From: JBCBRD01 sp039819785
GTDB lineage: Bacteria > Pseudomonadota > Alphaproteobacteria > Rhizobiales > Hyphomicrobiaceae
DNA length: 64,000 bases
Reading direction: 5' to 3'
NCBI GenBank assembly: GCA_039819785.1
Contig: JBCBRH010000011.1
Coordinates: forward strand, 50,054 to 114,053
In this document: positions 27,619 through 35,481 of the stretch, one piece after another
How the letters are laid out: each line of letters starts with the position of its first letter
Numbering within the stretch: the stretch's first letter is position 1
Translations under genes and position numbers: made by a program
Notes under the pieces: model-generated
Seen by the model: the letters and a program-made list of their open reading frames with translations, nothing else
Databases searched by the model: none
Told to the model about the DNA's origin: nothing

Positions 27619-28182
27619 TCAAAGTCCTTCCGCGTGCGCCACAGCCCGAATTTCAAAACACGGACTGTGACCGCGAGTTCCCGATTCTCTCGCAGTTGCA
27701 GCATTATCGACTCGGATGATCAAAAAAAGGCGGGCCACCATATGCTTAAGCACGAGCAAAACGGCCTGAGCATGCAAAAAAGTCAATTGGACATCGGATT
27801 TGAACGGCGTTTATTTCGCACTTGCAGTATAGTGCGACCTGTGAAGGGAGGCCCGCCGCGTTAAGCAACGGCGTCGCATCGGCATCATTGGAGGACACCA
27901 TCCCCTCTGACGGACTGCGAGCCGAGCTTGCTCGCGAATCAAGCGTGCCACAGCACATCGCTCGAGCACGGCTTCAAGCCATGTGAAGCCAGTGGACGGC
28001 TGCCTACCAGCTACGTCCTCAGTTCAAAACGCTGCACGCGCAGGCGCAGGCAAAACACACCTATTGTGCACTGCAACGATCCACCGTTGTGGGCCCCTCG
28101 TAATAGTTCGGACTTTTCCTATGTTTCCCATCGAACCGGATCAGCGTGATCGAGCAGACCGGACCTGTGAAAGGAAGAACCG
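27619..28182. other. Divergent intergenic region, opgG / bdhA
   Basis: About 560 bases between divergent genes. A GCACTTGCAGTATAGTGC stem (27819-27836) is visible, and AAAGGAAGAACC precedes the bdhA ATG. No convincing gene is seen. Confidence 0.4.
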
Positions 28183-29055
28183 ATGACCGCACAAGACAAC
28201 GTCACCATCGAGGGCTTGAAGATCACTCAGGAACTGCGGGGCAAATCGGCCATCGTCACAGGGTCAACCAGCGGTATCGGGCTTGGCATCGCACGCGCCT
28301 TCGCAGAAGCCGGTATGAACGTGATGATCAACGGTTTCGGTGAGCTCGATGAAATCGAAGACATCCGGAAAGATCTGGAAGAAACAGCTCCAGCCATCGT
28401 TGAATCGTGTTCTGAATTTGCAAAACTCAGCGGCCAGCAGGCCATCTACTCCCGCGCGGACATGCGCGATCCTGACCAGGTGCGCGGCATGGTCATGAAA
28501 GCGCATCAAGCGTTTGGCCGGGTCGACATCCTGGTGAACAACGCGGGCATTCAATACGTCGCCCCTATTGAGGAATTCCCAACTGAGAAATGGGACGCGA
28601 TCCTCGCCATCAACCTCACATCGGCATTTCATTCAATTGCAGCCGCCATGCCGATTATGAAACAGCAGAAATTTGGCCGTATCATCAATATCGCTTCGGC
28701 TCACGGGATGGTCGCATCGCCATACAAATCGGCATACGTCGCCGCCAAACATGGCATTCTCGGATTGACGAAAACCGTAGCGCTTGAAGGTGCCGAACAT
28801 GGCATCACATCCAACGCGATCTGTCCGGGTTACGTGCTGACCCCGCTCGTGGAAAAACAAATCCCCGACACGGCGAAGGCGCGGGGCATGAGCGAAGAAG
28901 AGGTCGTCAAACAGGTCATCCTCGAGGCGCAACCAACCAAGGAATTCGTCACCACGGAACAAGTCGGTCGCCTCGCGGTCTTCCTGTGCCGTGACGCGGC
29001 TGGTTCGATCACCGGAACGAGCCTGCCCGTGGACGGAGGCTGGACCGCGCAATGA
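28183..29055 (+). CDS. bdhA: D-3-hydroxybutyrate dehydrogenase, SDR family
   Basis: 290 residues. Short-chain dehydrogenase with the cofactor loop TGSTSGIGLGIARAF, the NNAG strand and the catalytic Ser-Tyr-Lys in IASAHGMVASPYKSAYVAAK. The C-terminal LTPLVEKQIPDTAKARGMSE and AQPTKEFVTTEQVG match 3-hydroxybutyrate dehydrogenase, which interconverts 3-hydroxybutyrate and acetoacetate with NAD in polyhydroxybutyrate use. It is longer than the usual 260 because of an N-terminal extension and an insertion around residues 55-85. A CTAAGG/CCTTAG hairpin lies at 29113-29136 before the next gene. Substrate assignment is by motif similarity. Confidence 0.85.
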   Translation: MTAQDNVTIEGLKITQELRGKSAIVTGSTSGIGLGIARAFAEAGMNVMINGFGELDEIEDIRKDLEETAPAIVESCSEFAKLSGQQAIYSRADMRDPDQVRGMVMKAHQAFGRVDILVNNAGIQYVAPIEEFPTEKWDAILAINLTSAFHSIAAAMPIMKQQKFGRIINIASAHGMVASPYKSAYVAAKHGILGLTKTVALEGAEHGITSNAICPGYVLTPLVEKQIPDTAKARGMSEEEVVKQVILEAQPTKEFVTTEQVGRLAVFLCRDAAGSITGTSLPVDGGWTAQ

Positions 29056-29181
29056 CAACGGCACACATTCCCCGCAAGCGCCGGTCACGCCAGGCTCGAT
29101 AGCAAGTGTCTGCTAAGGGCCTGCAGACGGGCCTTAGATCCCCTCACTCAGATCGCCCCATCAACAAAAAGGTTCGTCGGC

Positions 29182-30264
29182 ATGCAGAAATCCAATGGCA
29201 GGCCCACCAAAACCGTCAGCATCGCATTGCAGGGCGGCGGTGCACATGGCGCATTCTCTTGGGGCGTTCTGGACCGGCTGTTGGAATGCGAGGACCTTGA
29301 GATTGAGGCCGTGACCGGCACGTCTGCCGGCGCCATGAACGCGGTCGCTTTGGCGGACGGGTATGCGGACGGATGCCGGGATGAAGCCCGCAAAAAGCTG
29401 ACCGACTTTTGGGAACAGATCATAAAGTCAGGACGTCAGAGCCCGTTTCAGCGCACGACCTTCGACGTCATGACGGGAAACTGGGATATGTCGCAGTCAC
29501 CGGTTTTTATGTGGTGGCAGGCCATGTCACAAGTTCTAAGCCCGTACGATACCAACCCGTTCGACATCAATCCGCTGCTGCAGGCCATCTGCGAGTTCAT
29601 GGATTTCGACCGCGTTCAGCGCAGCCGGGTCAAAACATTTATTGCTGCCACCAATGTAGAAACCGGCAGGGCCAAAATTTTTCGGAGAGACGAGCTCACC
29701 GCGCGGCACGTCATGGCATCCGCCTGCCTGCCGCAGATGTTCAAGGCCGTGGAAATTGATGGCGTGCCCTACTGGGACGGCGGCTTTCTCGGCAATCCAC
29801 CCCTATGGCCACTGTTTGATGAGGCGGACCACCCCGATTTGATTATCGTGCAAATCAACCCCATGAAGCGCGAGGGTGTGCCAAGGTCAGCAGCTGACAT
29901 TGCCGACAGGCTGAATGAGATTACGTTTAACGCATCACTCGTACGCGAATTGCGCGCCGTTGATTTCGTGACTCGCTTGATTTCCGCCGGACGGCTCGAG
30001 GGCACCGGCTACCGCGATTTTCATCTGCATATGATTGAAGATGAAGAATTCTTAGAATCCCTTGGAGCGTCCTCAAAATTCAATGTGAGCCGCACGTTCT
30101 TCGAAATGCTTTTCAAAAAAGGACGGGCTGCTGCCGAACAATGGCTTGATACCAATTTCGATGCCATCGGCGAACGCTCAACAGTGCACCTGGACGCACT
30201 TTTTGGCCGCGAAGAAGACTCACTCGACGGCAACCGAATTCATCGCCCCGCAAGAGGTGGCTGA
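29182..30264 (+). CDS. Patatin-like phospholipase
   Basis: 360 residues. The patatin fold is complete: oxyanion GGGAHGAFSWG near residue 18, nucleophile GTSAGAMNAVA (GxSxG) and the dyad aspartate in YWDGGFLGNPP. No signal peptide, so it is cytoplasmic or peripheral, hydrolysing acyl esters of phospholipids or possibly polyhydroxybutyrate granule lipids. It follows bdhA on the same strand by 126 bases, a neighbour pair seen in other alphaproteobacteria, which hints at a link with storage polyester use; that link is inference. Confidence 0.9.
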   Translation: MQKSNGRPTKTVSIALQGGGAHGAFSWGVLDRLLECEDLEIEAVTGTSAGAMNAVALADGYADGCRDEARKKLTDFWEQIIKSGRQSPFQRTTFDVMTGNWDMSQSPVFMWWQAMSQVLSPYDTNPFDINPLLQAICEFMDFDRVQRSRVKTFIAATNVETGRAKIFRRDELTARHVMASACLPQMFKAVEIDGVPYWDGGFLGNPPLWPLFDEADHPDLIIVQINPMKREGVPRSAADIADRLNEITFNASLVRELRAVDFVTRLISAGRLEGTGYRDFHLHMIEDEEFLESLGASSKFNVSRTFFEMLFKKGRAAAEQWLDTNFDAIGERSTVHLDALFGREEDSLDGNRIHRPARGG

Positions 30265-30673
30265 TACACGTCCGCGCATGAAATGGAACATGTGTAATCG
30301 AATAACCGGGCTGGTGTTCGCCGACATCTAATCTGATGCTCCGGCGGCGTCAGCGGGCTGCTCCGGAGGAGCGCCTCTCCCTATACCGCCATCTTTTGAC
30401 TTCGTCTGCGACGGGGATAGCTGCTGCCATCGTCCACTCAGATTGAGCTTTTTTGGTTCTGACCCAACCGAGACATTGAGCCGTCTACCGCCCGGGGACG
30501 TCCGCATCACGGGTTGTCTGTAAATGCCAACCGCCTTCAATCGTAGACGGCGGGTCAAGCCATGAGGGCCAACTATGTGGCTCGCTTGGGACTGTTTCGC
30601 TCGGCACAGCGTCGCGCACCGTCGCCGCACTAGCCTGCGCCAATAACGATCTCATTGGAGCGCGGTAAAAACA
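30265..30673. other. Intergenic region
   Basis: About 410 bases with no supported gene. GGAG precedes the next ATG at 30674. A minus-strand frame (30328-30630) is basic and without a ribosome binding site. Confidence 0.35.
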
Positions 30674-31243
30674 ATGAATTCAAGAGCAATCAAATGCACG
30701 GTGGCAGGCCCGCTGCTTGTTCTTCTTTCAGGATGTACGGAACGGACGGTCCATGGCGAAACAATCGTCTACATGTTTCCATGGTCCACTATAGTGCTGA
30801 CGCTCGTCACCTGCGCGGCCGTGGCTTTCTTTTTCTTCGCACTTTGTGCGATGGAGAAGCGATGGCGCTTGGGTCTTCTTTTCGCTACACTTTGGATGGG
30901 TGTGGCTTGTTTCGTATTTGCTGTGATGCTTTCCGCTCGCGCGAGTCTGAGTGAAAGTCGCATCGAATTCGAGACGGGCCTGCCGTGGTCCCCTAACCGA
31001 ATATCGATCGACTTAACTCAAGTGCAAGAGGTCTCAGTCACGCGAGATTGGGAATGGCGTTGCAGTAGGTCGTGCAATTGGGAGTACCATGACGATTTGC
31101 ATTTCCGGAGCCTCGATGCCAACCAGACCATTCCGGTTGGAACGCTTTTGGATAATGGCCCGGTCGATGAACTGCTGAAAATAGCGCGGAGCCAAGGCAT
31201 TGCTGTCTTTGACCATCGAACACCCCCACCATCAAGCAGCTGA
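30674..31243 (+). CDS. Predicted membrane lipoprotein of unknown function
   Basis: 189 residues. The N-terminus ends in a lipobox (LLSGC, cysteine at about 21). Two membrane helices follow (TIVLTLVTCAAVAFFFFALC and LFATLWMGVACFVFAVML), then a soluble tail with a Cys pair (RCSRSC) and a strand-rich domain (SRIEFETGLPW, PNRISIDLTQVQEVSVTRDW) that resembles a small PH-like membrane-tethered domain. The base composition is lower in GC than the surrounding genes. I do not recognise the family. Confidence 0.6.
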   Translation: MNSRAIKCTVAGPLLVLLSGCTERTVHGETIVYMFPWSTIVLTLVTCAAVAFFFFALCAMEKRWRLGLLFATLWMGVACFVFAVMLSARASLSESRIEFETGLPWSPNRISIDLTQVQEVSVTRDWEWRCSRSCNWEYHDDLHFRSLDANQTIPVGTLLDNGPVDELLKIARSQGIAVFDHRTPPPSSS

Positions 31244-31412
31244 CCGAAACCAGTAAGGCCCGGCCTCCGAGAGCAGCAATCTAGAATTCGCGTTGCGAAT
31301 TGTGGCGCTATCCCCATACTCCCAAGAATGTCATGTTGCTGACTTCCGAAAATGGCCCATCTCGTCGTTGGGGACGTAGCCAGCGACCGCGCCATTGGGC
31401 GGGTGGCTTCCG

Positions 31413-32672
31413 TCATGCCGCCTCCTCCCTGCCCCAAGCGGGGAATGGGTCAGGCAGCTTGCGCCATTCCCTAGTGTCGACCCGACTGCCTTCGGCCAAG
31501 TCCATCAGGCAAAAATCGAGTTCAGCGCGGATGGCCTCTTCGTCCATCTCACCCGTTCCAATGAACACGAGGTCCTGTCTGCGATCACCCCACAGTTCAT
31601 GCCAGCGCGATTTAACCTTTGCGACAACGTCGGGGTCTTGGGGCCAATTCTTCTCGGGGATCGCGGCCCACCAATAGCCCACACCCTTGGTGCGCACGAT
31701 CGGGCCGGCCTGCGAAAGTTCGCCAACGAATTCAGGTCTGGAGGCGAGCCAGAAAAAACCTTTGGCACGCACGACGCCCGGCCAGTTCTTTTTGAAAAAC
31801 GCGTGAGCCTTGGCCGGGTCCAAAGGGCTCCGAGCGCGGTAGACAAAGCTTCGGATGCCGTACTCCTCTGTCTCAGGTACATGGTCCTTGAAGCCATTCA
31901 GTTCCTTGAACCAGGTCGGGTGCTGATGCGCCGCATCAAAATCAAAAAGCCCTGTATCGAGGATGTCCGACCACCCGACCTGGGCTTCCGTCGTCTCGAT
32001 AATGCGTGCATCGGAATTGAGTGAGCGAATAATGGCACGTGCCGTTACGACGTCTTCGGGCGAAGCCAAATCAAGCTTGTTGAGGACGATCACGTCCGCG
32101 AATTCCAATTGATCGACGAGCAAATCCACGAGTGTGCGTTCGTCGTCTTCGCCCGCCGTCTCACCGCGGTCCTTGAGGAAGTCGTGCGATGAGTAATCGC
32201 GTAAGAGATTGGCCGCGTCGACGACTGTGACCATCGTGTCCAGGCGGGCAACATCTGACAGACTTTCTCCGTCCTCATCGCGGAATTCGAAGGTGGAGGC
32301 CACAGGCAACGGCTCAGCGATACCGGTCGACTCGATCAACAGGTAGTCAAACCGCCCGTCGGTCGAGAGACGTCGGACTTCATTCAGAAGGTCTTCGCGG
32401 AGCGTGCAGCAAATGCACCCGTTGGTCATTTCGACGAGGGTCTCGTCCGTGCGGGAGAGATTGGCGCCGCCATCCCGCACGAGTTCAGCATCGATGTTGA
32501 CCTCGCTCGTATCATTGACGATCACGGCAACCTTTTTGCATTCCCGGTTCGTCAGGACGTGATTGAGAAGGGTTGTCTTGCCGGCCCCAAGAAACCCAGA
32601 AAGGACGGTGACCGGAAGGCGATTGTCAGTATTTGGGGTTGCCGTTTTGGATGTTGTTTCAGTCATCTGCAT
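31413..32672 (-). CDS. COG0523 (CobW/ZNG1-type) GTPase, likely zinc metallochaperone
   Basis: 419 residues. GTPase of the G3E family: Walker A GFLGAGKTTLLN (26-37), the metal-binding GCICC motif at 85-89, ESTGIAEP and NKLD, then the CobW C-terminal domain (RSFVYRARSPLDPAKAHAFF). Family members are metal chaperones or insertases; zinc-regulated members supply zinc to proteins during starvation. A near-perfect Zur-like palindrome lies 64 bases upstream of the start, so zinc repression is likely. The ATGs at 32672 and 32666 are both possible. Confidence 0.93.
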   Translation of the reverse strand: MQMTETTSKTATPNTDNRLPVTVLSGFLGAGKTTLLNHVLTNRECKKVAVIVNDTSEVNIDAELVRDGGANLSRTDETLVEMTNGCICCTLREDLLNEVRRLSTDGRFDYLLIESTGIAEPLPVASTFEFRDEDGESLSDVARLDTMVTVVDAANLLRDYSSHDFLKDRGETAGEDDERTLVDLLVDQLEFADVIVLNKLDLASPEDVVTARAIIRSLNSDARIIETTEAQVGWSDILDTGLFDFDAAHQHPTWFKELNGFKDHVPETEEYGIRSFVYRARSPLDPAKAHAFFKKNWPGVVRAKGFFWLASRPEFVGELSQAGPIVRTKGVGYWWAAIPEKNWPQDPDVVAKVKSRWHELWGDRRQDLVFIGTGEMDEEAIRAELDFCLMDLAEGSRVDTREWRKLPDPFPAWGREEAA

Positions 32673-32735
32673 CGTACCTCTGGTCCGGTTGTCGCGGATC
32701 TATCGCATGTCACACACAGCATGCTTCATACCACA

Positions 32736-32753
32736 CGTATGTTATAATATACG
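32736..32753. promoter_or_regulatory. Zur-like operator
   Basis: CGTATGTTATAATATACG is an 18-base imperfect palindrome (CGTAT-n-TTATAA-n-ATACG, one mismatched pair). It resembles the alphaproteobacterial Zur box as I recall it (ATGTTATAACAT core), and lies 64 bases upstream of a COG0523 GTPase. The overlap with a TATTATAAC-like -10 would explain repression. Confidence 0.6.
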
Positions 32754-33063
32754 AAACTGGTTTCGCAATGGGTGGAGTGGATCAAACGACCCGTCAGTTG
32801 AGGAATGTGGCTTGCTCCCACGACGTTCGCGCGCAGTCAGAAGCTCGTCGATGTTCGTAACCGGCACATCACCTCGATCGGCTGACATCGGTTTTCGGGG
32901 CATGCCGCGTTCTGGCCCGTCATAAGCTCGGCATCTCCCATCGTTCCAGCCCCATGCATGTCGCATCCCTCCGGCGGACATCGAATTTGCCCGCTGTCAA
33001 CGAACCGTCATCGGTTTGCGGCACTGTGCTGGCCAGCCGACACCAACCCACCGGAGACACGCT

Positions 33064-33258
33064 ATGGGCCGACAATCGATGATGATGCTGTTTCGCGCGC
33101 AGATCTCAGCCGTCGAAGCCGAGATCAGGGCCAAGGAAGCGCAGATCGCCAGCCTGAAAGCAGCCCAGGAGGCAGCTGAAGCCAAGATCGCCGAGCTGAA
33201 CCACCACAAGGAGAAGCTGAAGGACGATCACGACAAGGCGGCCACGTCGGAGGAATAA
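33064..33258 (+). CDS. Small coiled-coil protein
   Basis: 64 residues. After MGRQSMMMLFRAQ the protein is one long charged alpha helix: AVEAEIRAKEAQIASLKAAQ, then KIAELNHHKEKLKDD. The heptads are regular, so it should form a coiled-coil oligomer. GGAG lies eight bases before the ATG at 33064. No function is known. Histidines near position 47 could bind metal, but this is speculation. Confidence 0.6.
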   Translation: MGRQSMMMLFRAQISAVEAEIRAKEAQIASLKAAQEAAEAKIAELNHHKEKLKDDHDKAATSEE

Positions 33259-33380
33259 CTGAACGGTTCAAAGTGTGGTCCGTCAGTCTCACCCCACAAA
33301 GCGCGCAGAACTCAACCTCCCACAACCCCAATTCTGAGGCGCCGCCAAGGTTGAATGCGGTAGCTTACTTCCCACAATGC

Positions 33381-33466
33381 TGGTGCGGACGGCGGGACTT
33401 GAACCCGCATGACCTAGGGCCGAGGGATTTTAAGTCCCTTGTGTCTACCAGTTTCACCACGTCCGC
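33381..33466 (-). tRNA. tRNA-Leu (anticodon UAA)
   Basis: On the minus strand, GCGGACGTGGTGAAACTGGT opens the tRNA, with a GGGA-CTTAAAA-TCCC anticodon arm (anticodon TAA), a long class II variable arm (CGGCCCTAGGTCATG), a T arm with GGTTCAAGTCC, and the acceptor end GTCCGC-A with an encoded CCA. Acceptor stem GCGGAC pairs with GTCCGC. Confidence 0.97.
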
Positions 33467-33551
33467 TTAGGATGCCCCTCGTCTTGGCCGCGCTTTATGG
33501 GCGGTTCGGCCAAACGACGCAACCAATCGATGGCATCAACCCCGAAGAGGC

Positions 33552-34298
33552 TCATGCAATTCGCCGTCCCCCGTGCCGCAATGCCGCGATCAGCAGCAAG
33601 AACAAAAGTGTGGCGTTGAGGATATGCCAGATGAAATGCGTGCCTGAGGGTCGGCTCGCATCAATAATGGAAATGATGGTCTGCGGACAAATCGATCGGT
33701 CGATGGAACGGAAGGTGAGCGAAGCCGCAAAAATCACCCCGGCAAAAAACAAATACTTACCCGCCTTGTGCCCGCGCACCATCAGATAAAGGCCGATCAC
33801 CAGCAATGCCGCCAAAGCCGGAAAATACGCGACAGACCCGTTCAGGCATGGCTCCCCATCACACCGCACAACGCTCGACTGCCAAAGCATGACGAAAAAC
33901 GCAGCCAAAGCGCCGATCGTGACGATCCAACCTGCCCCCATCCAACGCTTCACCGCATAAGCCAGAAAGCTCACCATGAAGATGCCGATCGGCGCCGTAT
34001 CGGCAACGGCGGCCCAACGCGTCGCAAGCGTATGAAATAAGAAGCTGCCGGTGCCAATGACGAACACCAGCAAAATCAGCGCAAGATCGACGACGCGGCG
34101 CTGAGAGCCCACCGCCCAGATCAAAAACGCCAGAATGGCCGCCAGATGGAAGGCCCCGTTACTCCAGGCATTCAACGGCTCGGCCCAGAATGCACTCGAC
34201 GTCCCGCGTTCGCAGTATGCATAGACTTTGTCCCGCCAGAACCCTGCGGGAATGTTTTGCTCCAACCACAACGCCCACGTCTGCAGACTATCCATCAC
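33552..34298 (-). CDS. Ceramidase-family membrane protein (CREST superfamily)
   Basis: 248 residues, seven predicted membrane helices. Motifs of the alkaline ceramidase family (PF05875) are present: YCERGTSSAFWAEPLNAWSN near the N-terminus, GTGSFLFHTLATRWAAVADT with Ser/His/Asp in helix 2-3, SLTFRSID, and GTHFIWHILNA with two histidines in the last helix, the predicted zinc ligands. Bacterial members are uncharacterised; ceramide or another amide-linked lipid is possible but not shown. It is followed on the same strand by nothing, and preceded by an ABZJ_00895-like gene. Confidence 0.88.
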   Translation of the reverse strand: MMDSLQTWALWLEQNIPAGFWRDKVYAYCERGTSSAFWAEPLNAWSNGAFHLAAILAFLIWAVGSQRRVVDLALILLVFVIGTGSFLFHTLATRWAAVADTAPIGIFMVSFLAYAVKRWMGAGWIVTIGALAAFFVMLWQSSVVRCDGEPCLNGSVAYFPALAALLVIGLYLMVRGHKAGKYLFFAGVIFAASLTFRSIDRSICPQTIISIIDASRPSGTHFIWHILNATLLFLLLIAALRHGGRRIA

Positions 34299-34357
34299 GC
34301 CCCCACAACGCCCAAACCAGCTGAGCCGCTGCTATCACAGCCAAACCACCTCTCGGA

Positions 34358-34822
34358 TCACTTCGCATTCCGCGCAATCAATCGCGCCAAAGGACCATAG
34401 CTCAGCCAAAGCACCAGCAAATGAATGCCTGCGGTAAACCCAACCACGATAGCGATTTCCGTCCAGGTAAGCGGCCCTAAGGCGACCGTCATGGCAAGGC
34501 CCACGTCCGACAACGCAACACCGCTGGCCAAGAGCGCCGCAAGTGTCATCGGCACTGAGAGGAGGACAACAGCGGCAAACGAAAAAACACACAGCCGAAT
34601 GACTTCCAGGCCCAAGGGCGGGCGACCGATATCGGCGTGGAACTTTTGTGCGGCAAATGTTGCCGAACCGATCAATGCACCAGCGGCGAACCCCGCATTT
34701 GCATCGAGCGGCGTAAGAATTACCACTGCGAACACCACCAAGGTCAGCCCGAGGTAGCAAAACGCAAACACGGCAACAAACGGCATCACCGGCCGCTGGC
34801 CAGTTGTCGGGTCAGGAGACAT
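34358..34822 (-). CDS. ABZJ_00895-like four-helix membrane protein
   Basis: 154 residues with four hydrophobic segments. The pattern SATFAAQKFHADIGRPPLG between helices 2 and 3 and GFTAGIHLLVLWLSYG in the last helix fits the ABZJ_00895 family as I recall it; confidence in that name is moderate. It starts with GGAG ten bases upstream of the ATG. Function unknown. It lies 60 bases upstream of the ceramidase-family gene on the same strand. Confidence 0.65.
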   Translation of the reverse strand: MSPDPTTGQRPVMPFVAVFAFCYLGLTLVVFAVVILTPLDANAGFAAGALIGSATFAAQKFHADIGRPPLGLEVIRLCVFSFAAVVLLSVPMTLAALLASGVALSDVGLAMTVALGPLTWTEIAIVVGFTAGIHLLVLWLSYGPLARLIARNAK

Positions 34823-34854
34823 AGTCCAGGTGCTCCGCTGACAAAAAAAACGGG

Positions 34855-35163
34855 CTAATCAGATGTCGGCGTTCGACCGTTTAGCCAGCGTTCAAGTGAT
34901 GCCGGACTTTCCCTGGACGGCAAACCACGAATGAGTGCTTCCACGCTGATGTCATCGTCAAGGTCCGGCCAATGAAGCCCCTCACCTTGGCCGATAATCT
35001 CGACGTTTTCCCGCTCGCGAGGCGTGCCGTTCAACAGCCTTGGATACCATGCCAACGGCACACTCAATTCGCGCCCATCATTCAAAGCAACCCTGATCGC
35101 ATCTGGAGTAAAACCAACAGACTGCACGGTCGGGATCACTAGGGCATCATCCAAAGTACTCAT
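34855..35163 (-). CDS. DUF2442 protein (partner of the DUF4160 gene)
   Basis: 102 residues. The DUF2442 signature is seen: IRVALNDGRELSVPLAWYPR then IGQGEGLHWPDLDDDISVEA. DUF2442 proteins often overlap DUF4160 genes in pairs annotated as toxin-antitoxin-like, though no activity is proven. It starts 17 bases before the DUF4160 stop. Confidence 0.88.
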   Translation of the reverse strand: MSTLDDALVIPTVQSVGFTPDAIRVALNDGRELSVPLAWYPRLLNGTPRERENVEIIGQGEGLHWPDLDDDISVEALIRGLPSRESPASLERWLNGRTPTSD

Positions 35164-35380
35164 TCCATTGCCTCAAACATGCGTTGCGATGGACATCCAG
35201 CAAGCGGTGCACATCTCGCAATTCTGCTGCAGAAAATCCAGCACTTGATTGCAACCGCAGGGGTTCGAGCCAGTATTTCGCAACGGCGTTATCGCGTTGA
35301 ACATGCACATGTGGCGGCTCATCGCCATCACTGGAGTATACATAAATCCTGTAAGGCCCGTCTCTGACAAACGTCGGCAT
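35147..35380 (-). CDS. DUF4160 protein (first gene of a pair)
   Basis: 77 residues. The DUF4160 motif is complete: MPTFVRDGPYRIYVYSSDGD, EPPHVHVQRDNAVAKYWLEP and the C-terminal helix with AELRDVHRLLDVHRNACLRQ. The EPPHVHV histidines are invariant in this family. It overlaps the DUF2442 gene by 17 bases, typical of such pairs. Confidence 0.88.
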   Translation of the reverse strand: MPTFVRDGPYRIYVYSSDGDEPPHVHVQRDNAVAKYWLEPLRLQSSAGFSAAELRDVHRLLDVHRNACLRQWNEYFG

Positions 35381-35481
35381 GCTTTCTCGCTAACTTGGGA
35401 AAAACGAACGATCCAAGCATGCAGGCAAAACCAGCGAGCTAAATGGTCCAAACTGCAACACGTGCCGGGACCCAATCAAAG

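Noticed and set aside
30328..30630. Minus-strand frame of 100 codons between the patatin and lipoprotein genes
   Set aside because: Very basic, no domain, no ribosome binding site.
32742..32981. Minus-strand frame of 79 codons upstream of the Zur-like site
   Set aside because: The stretch NIDELLTARERRG looks protein-like, but there is no good start and it overlaps the operator.
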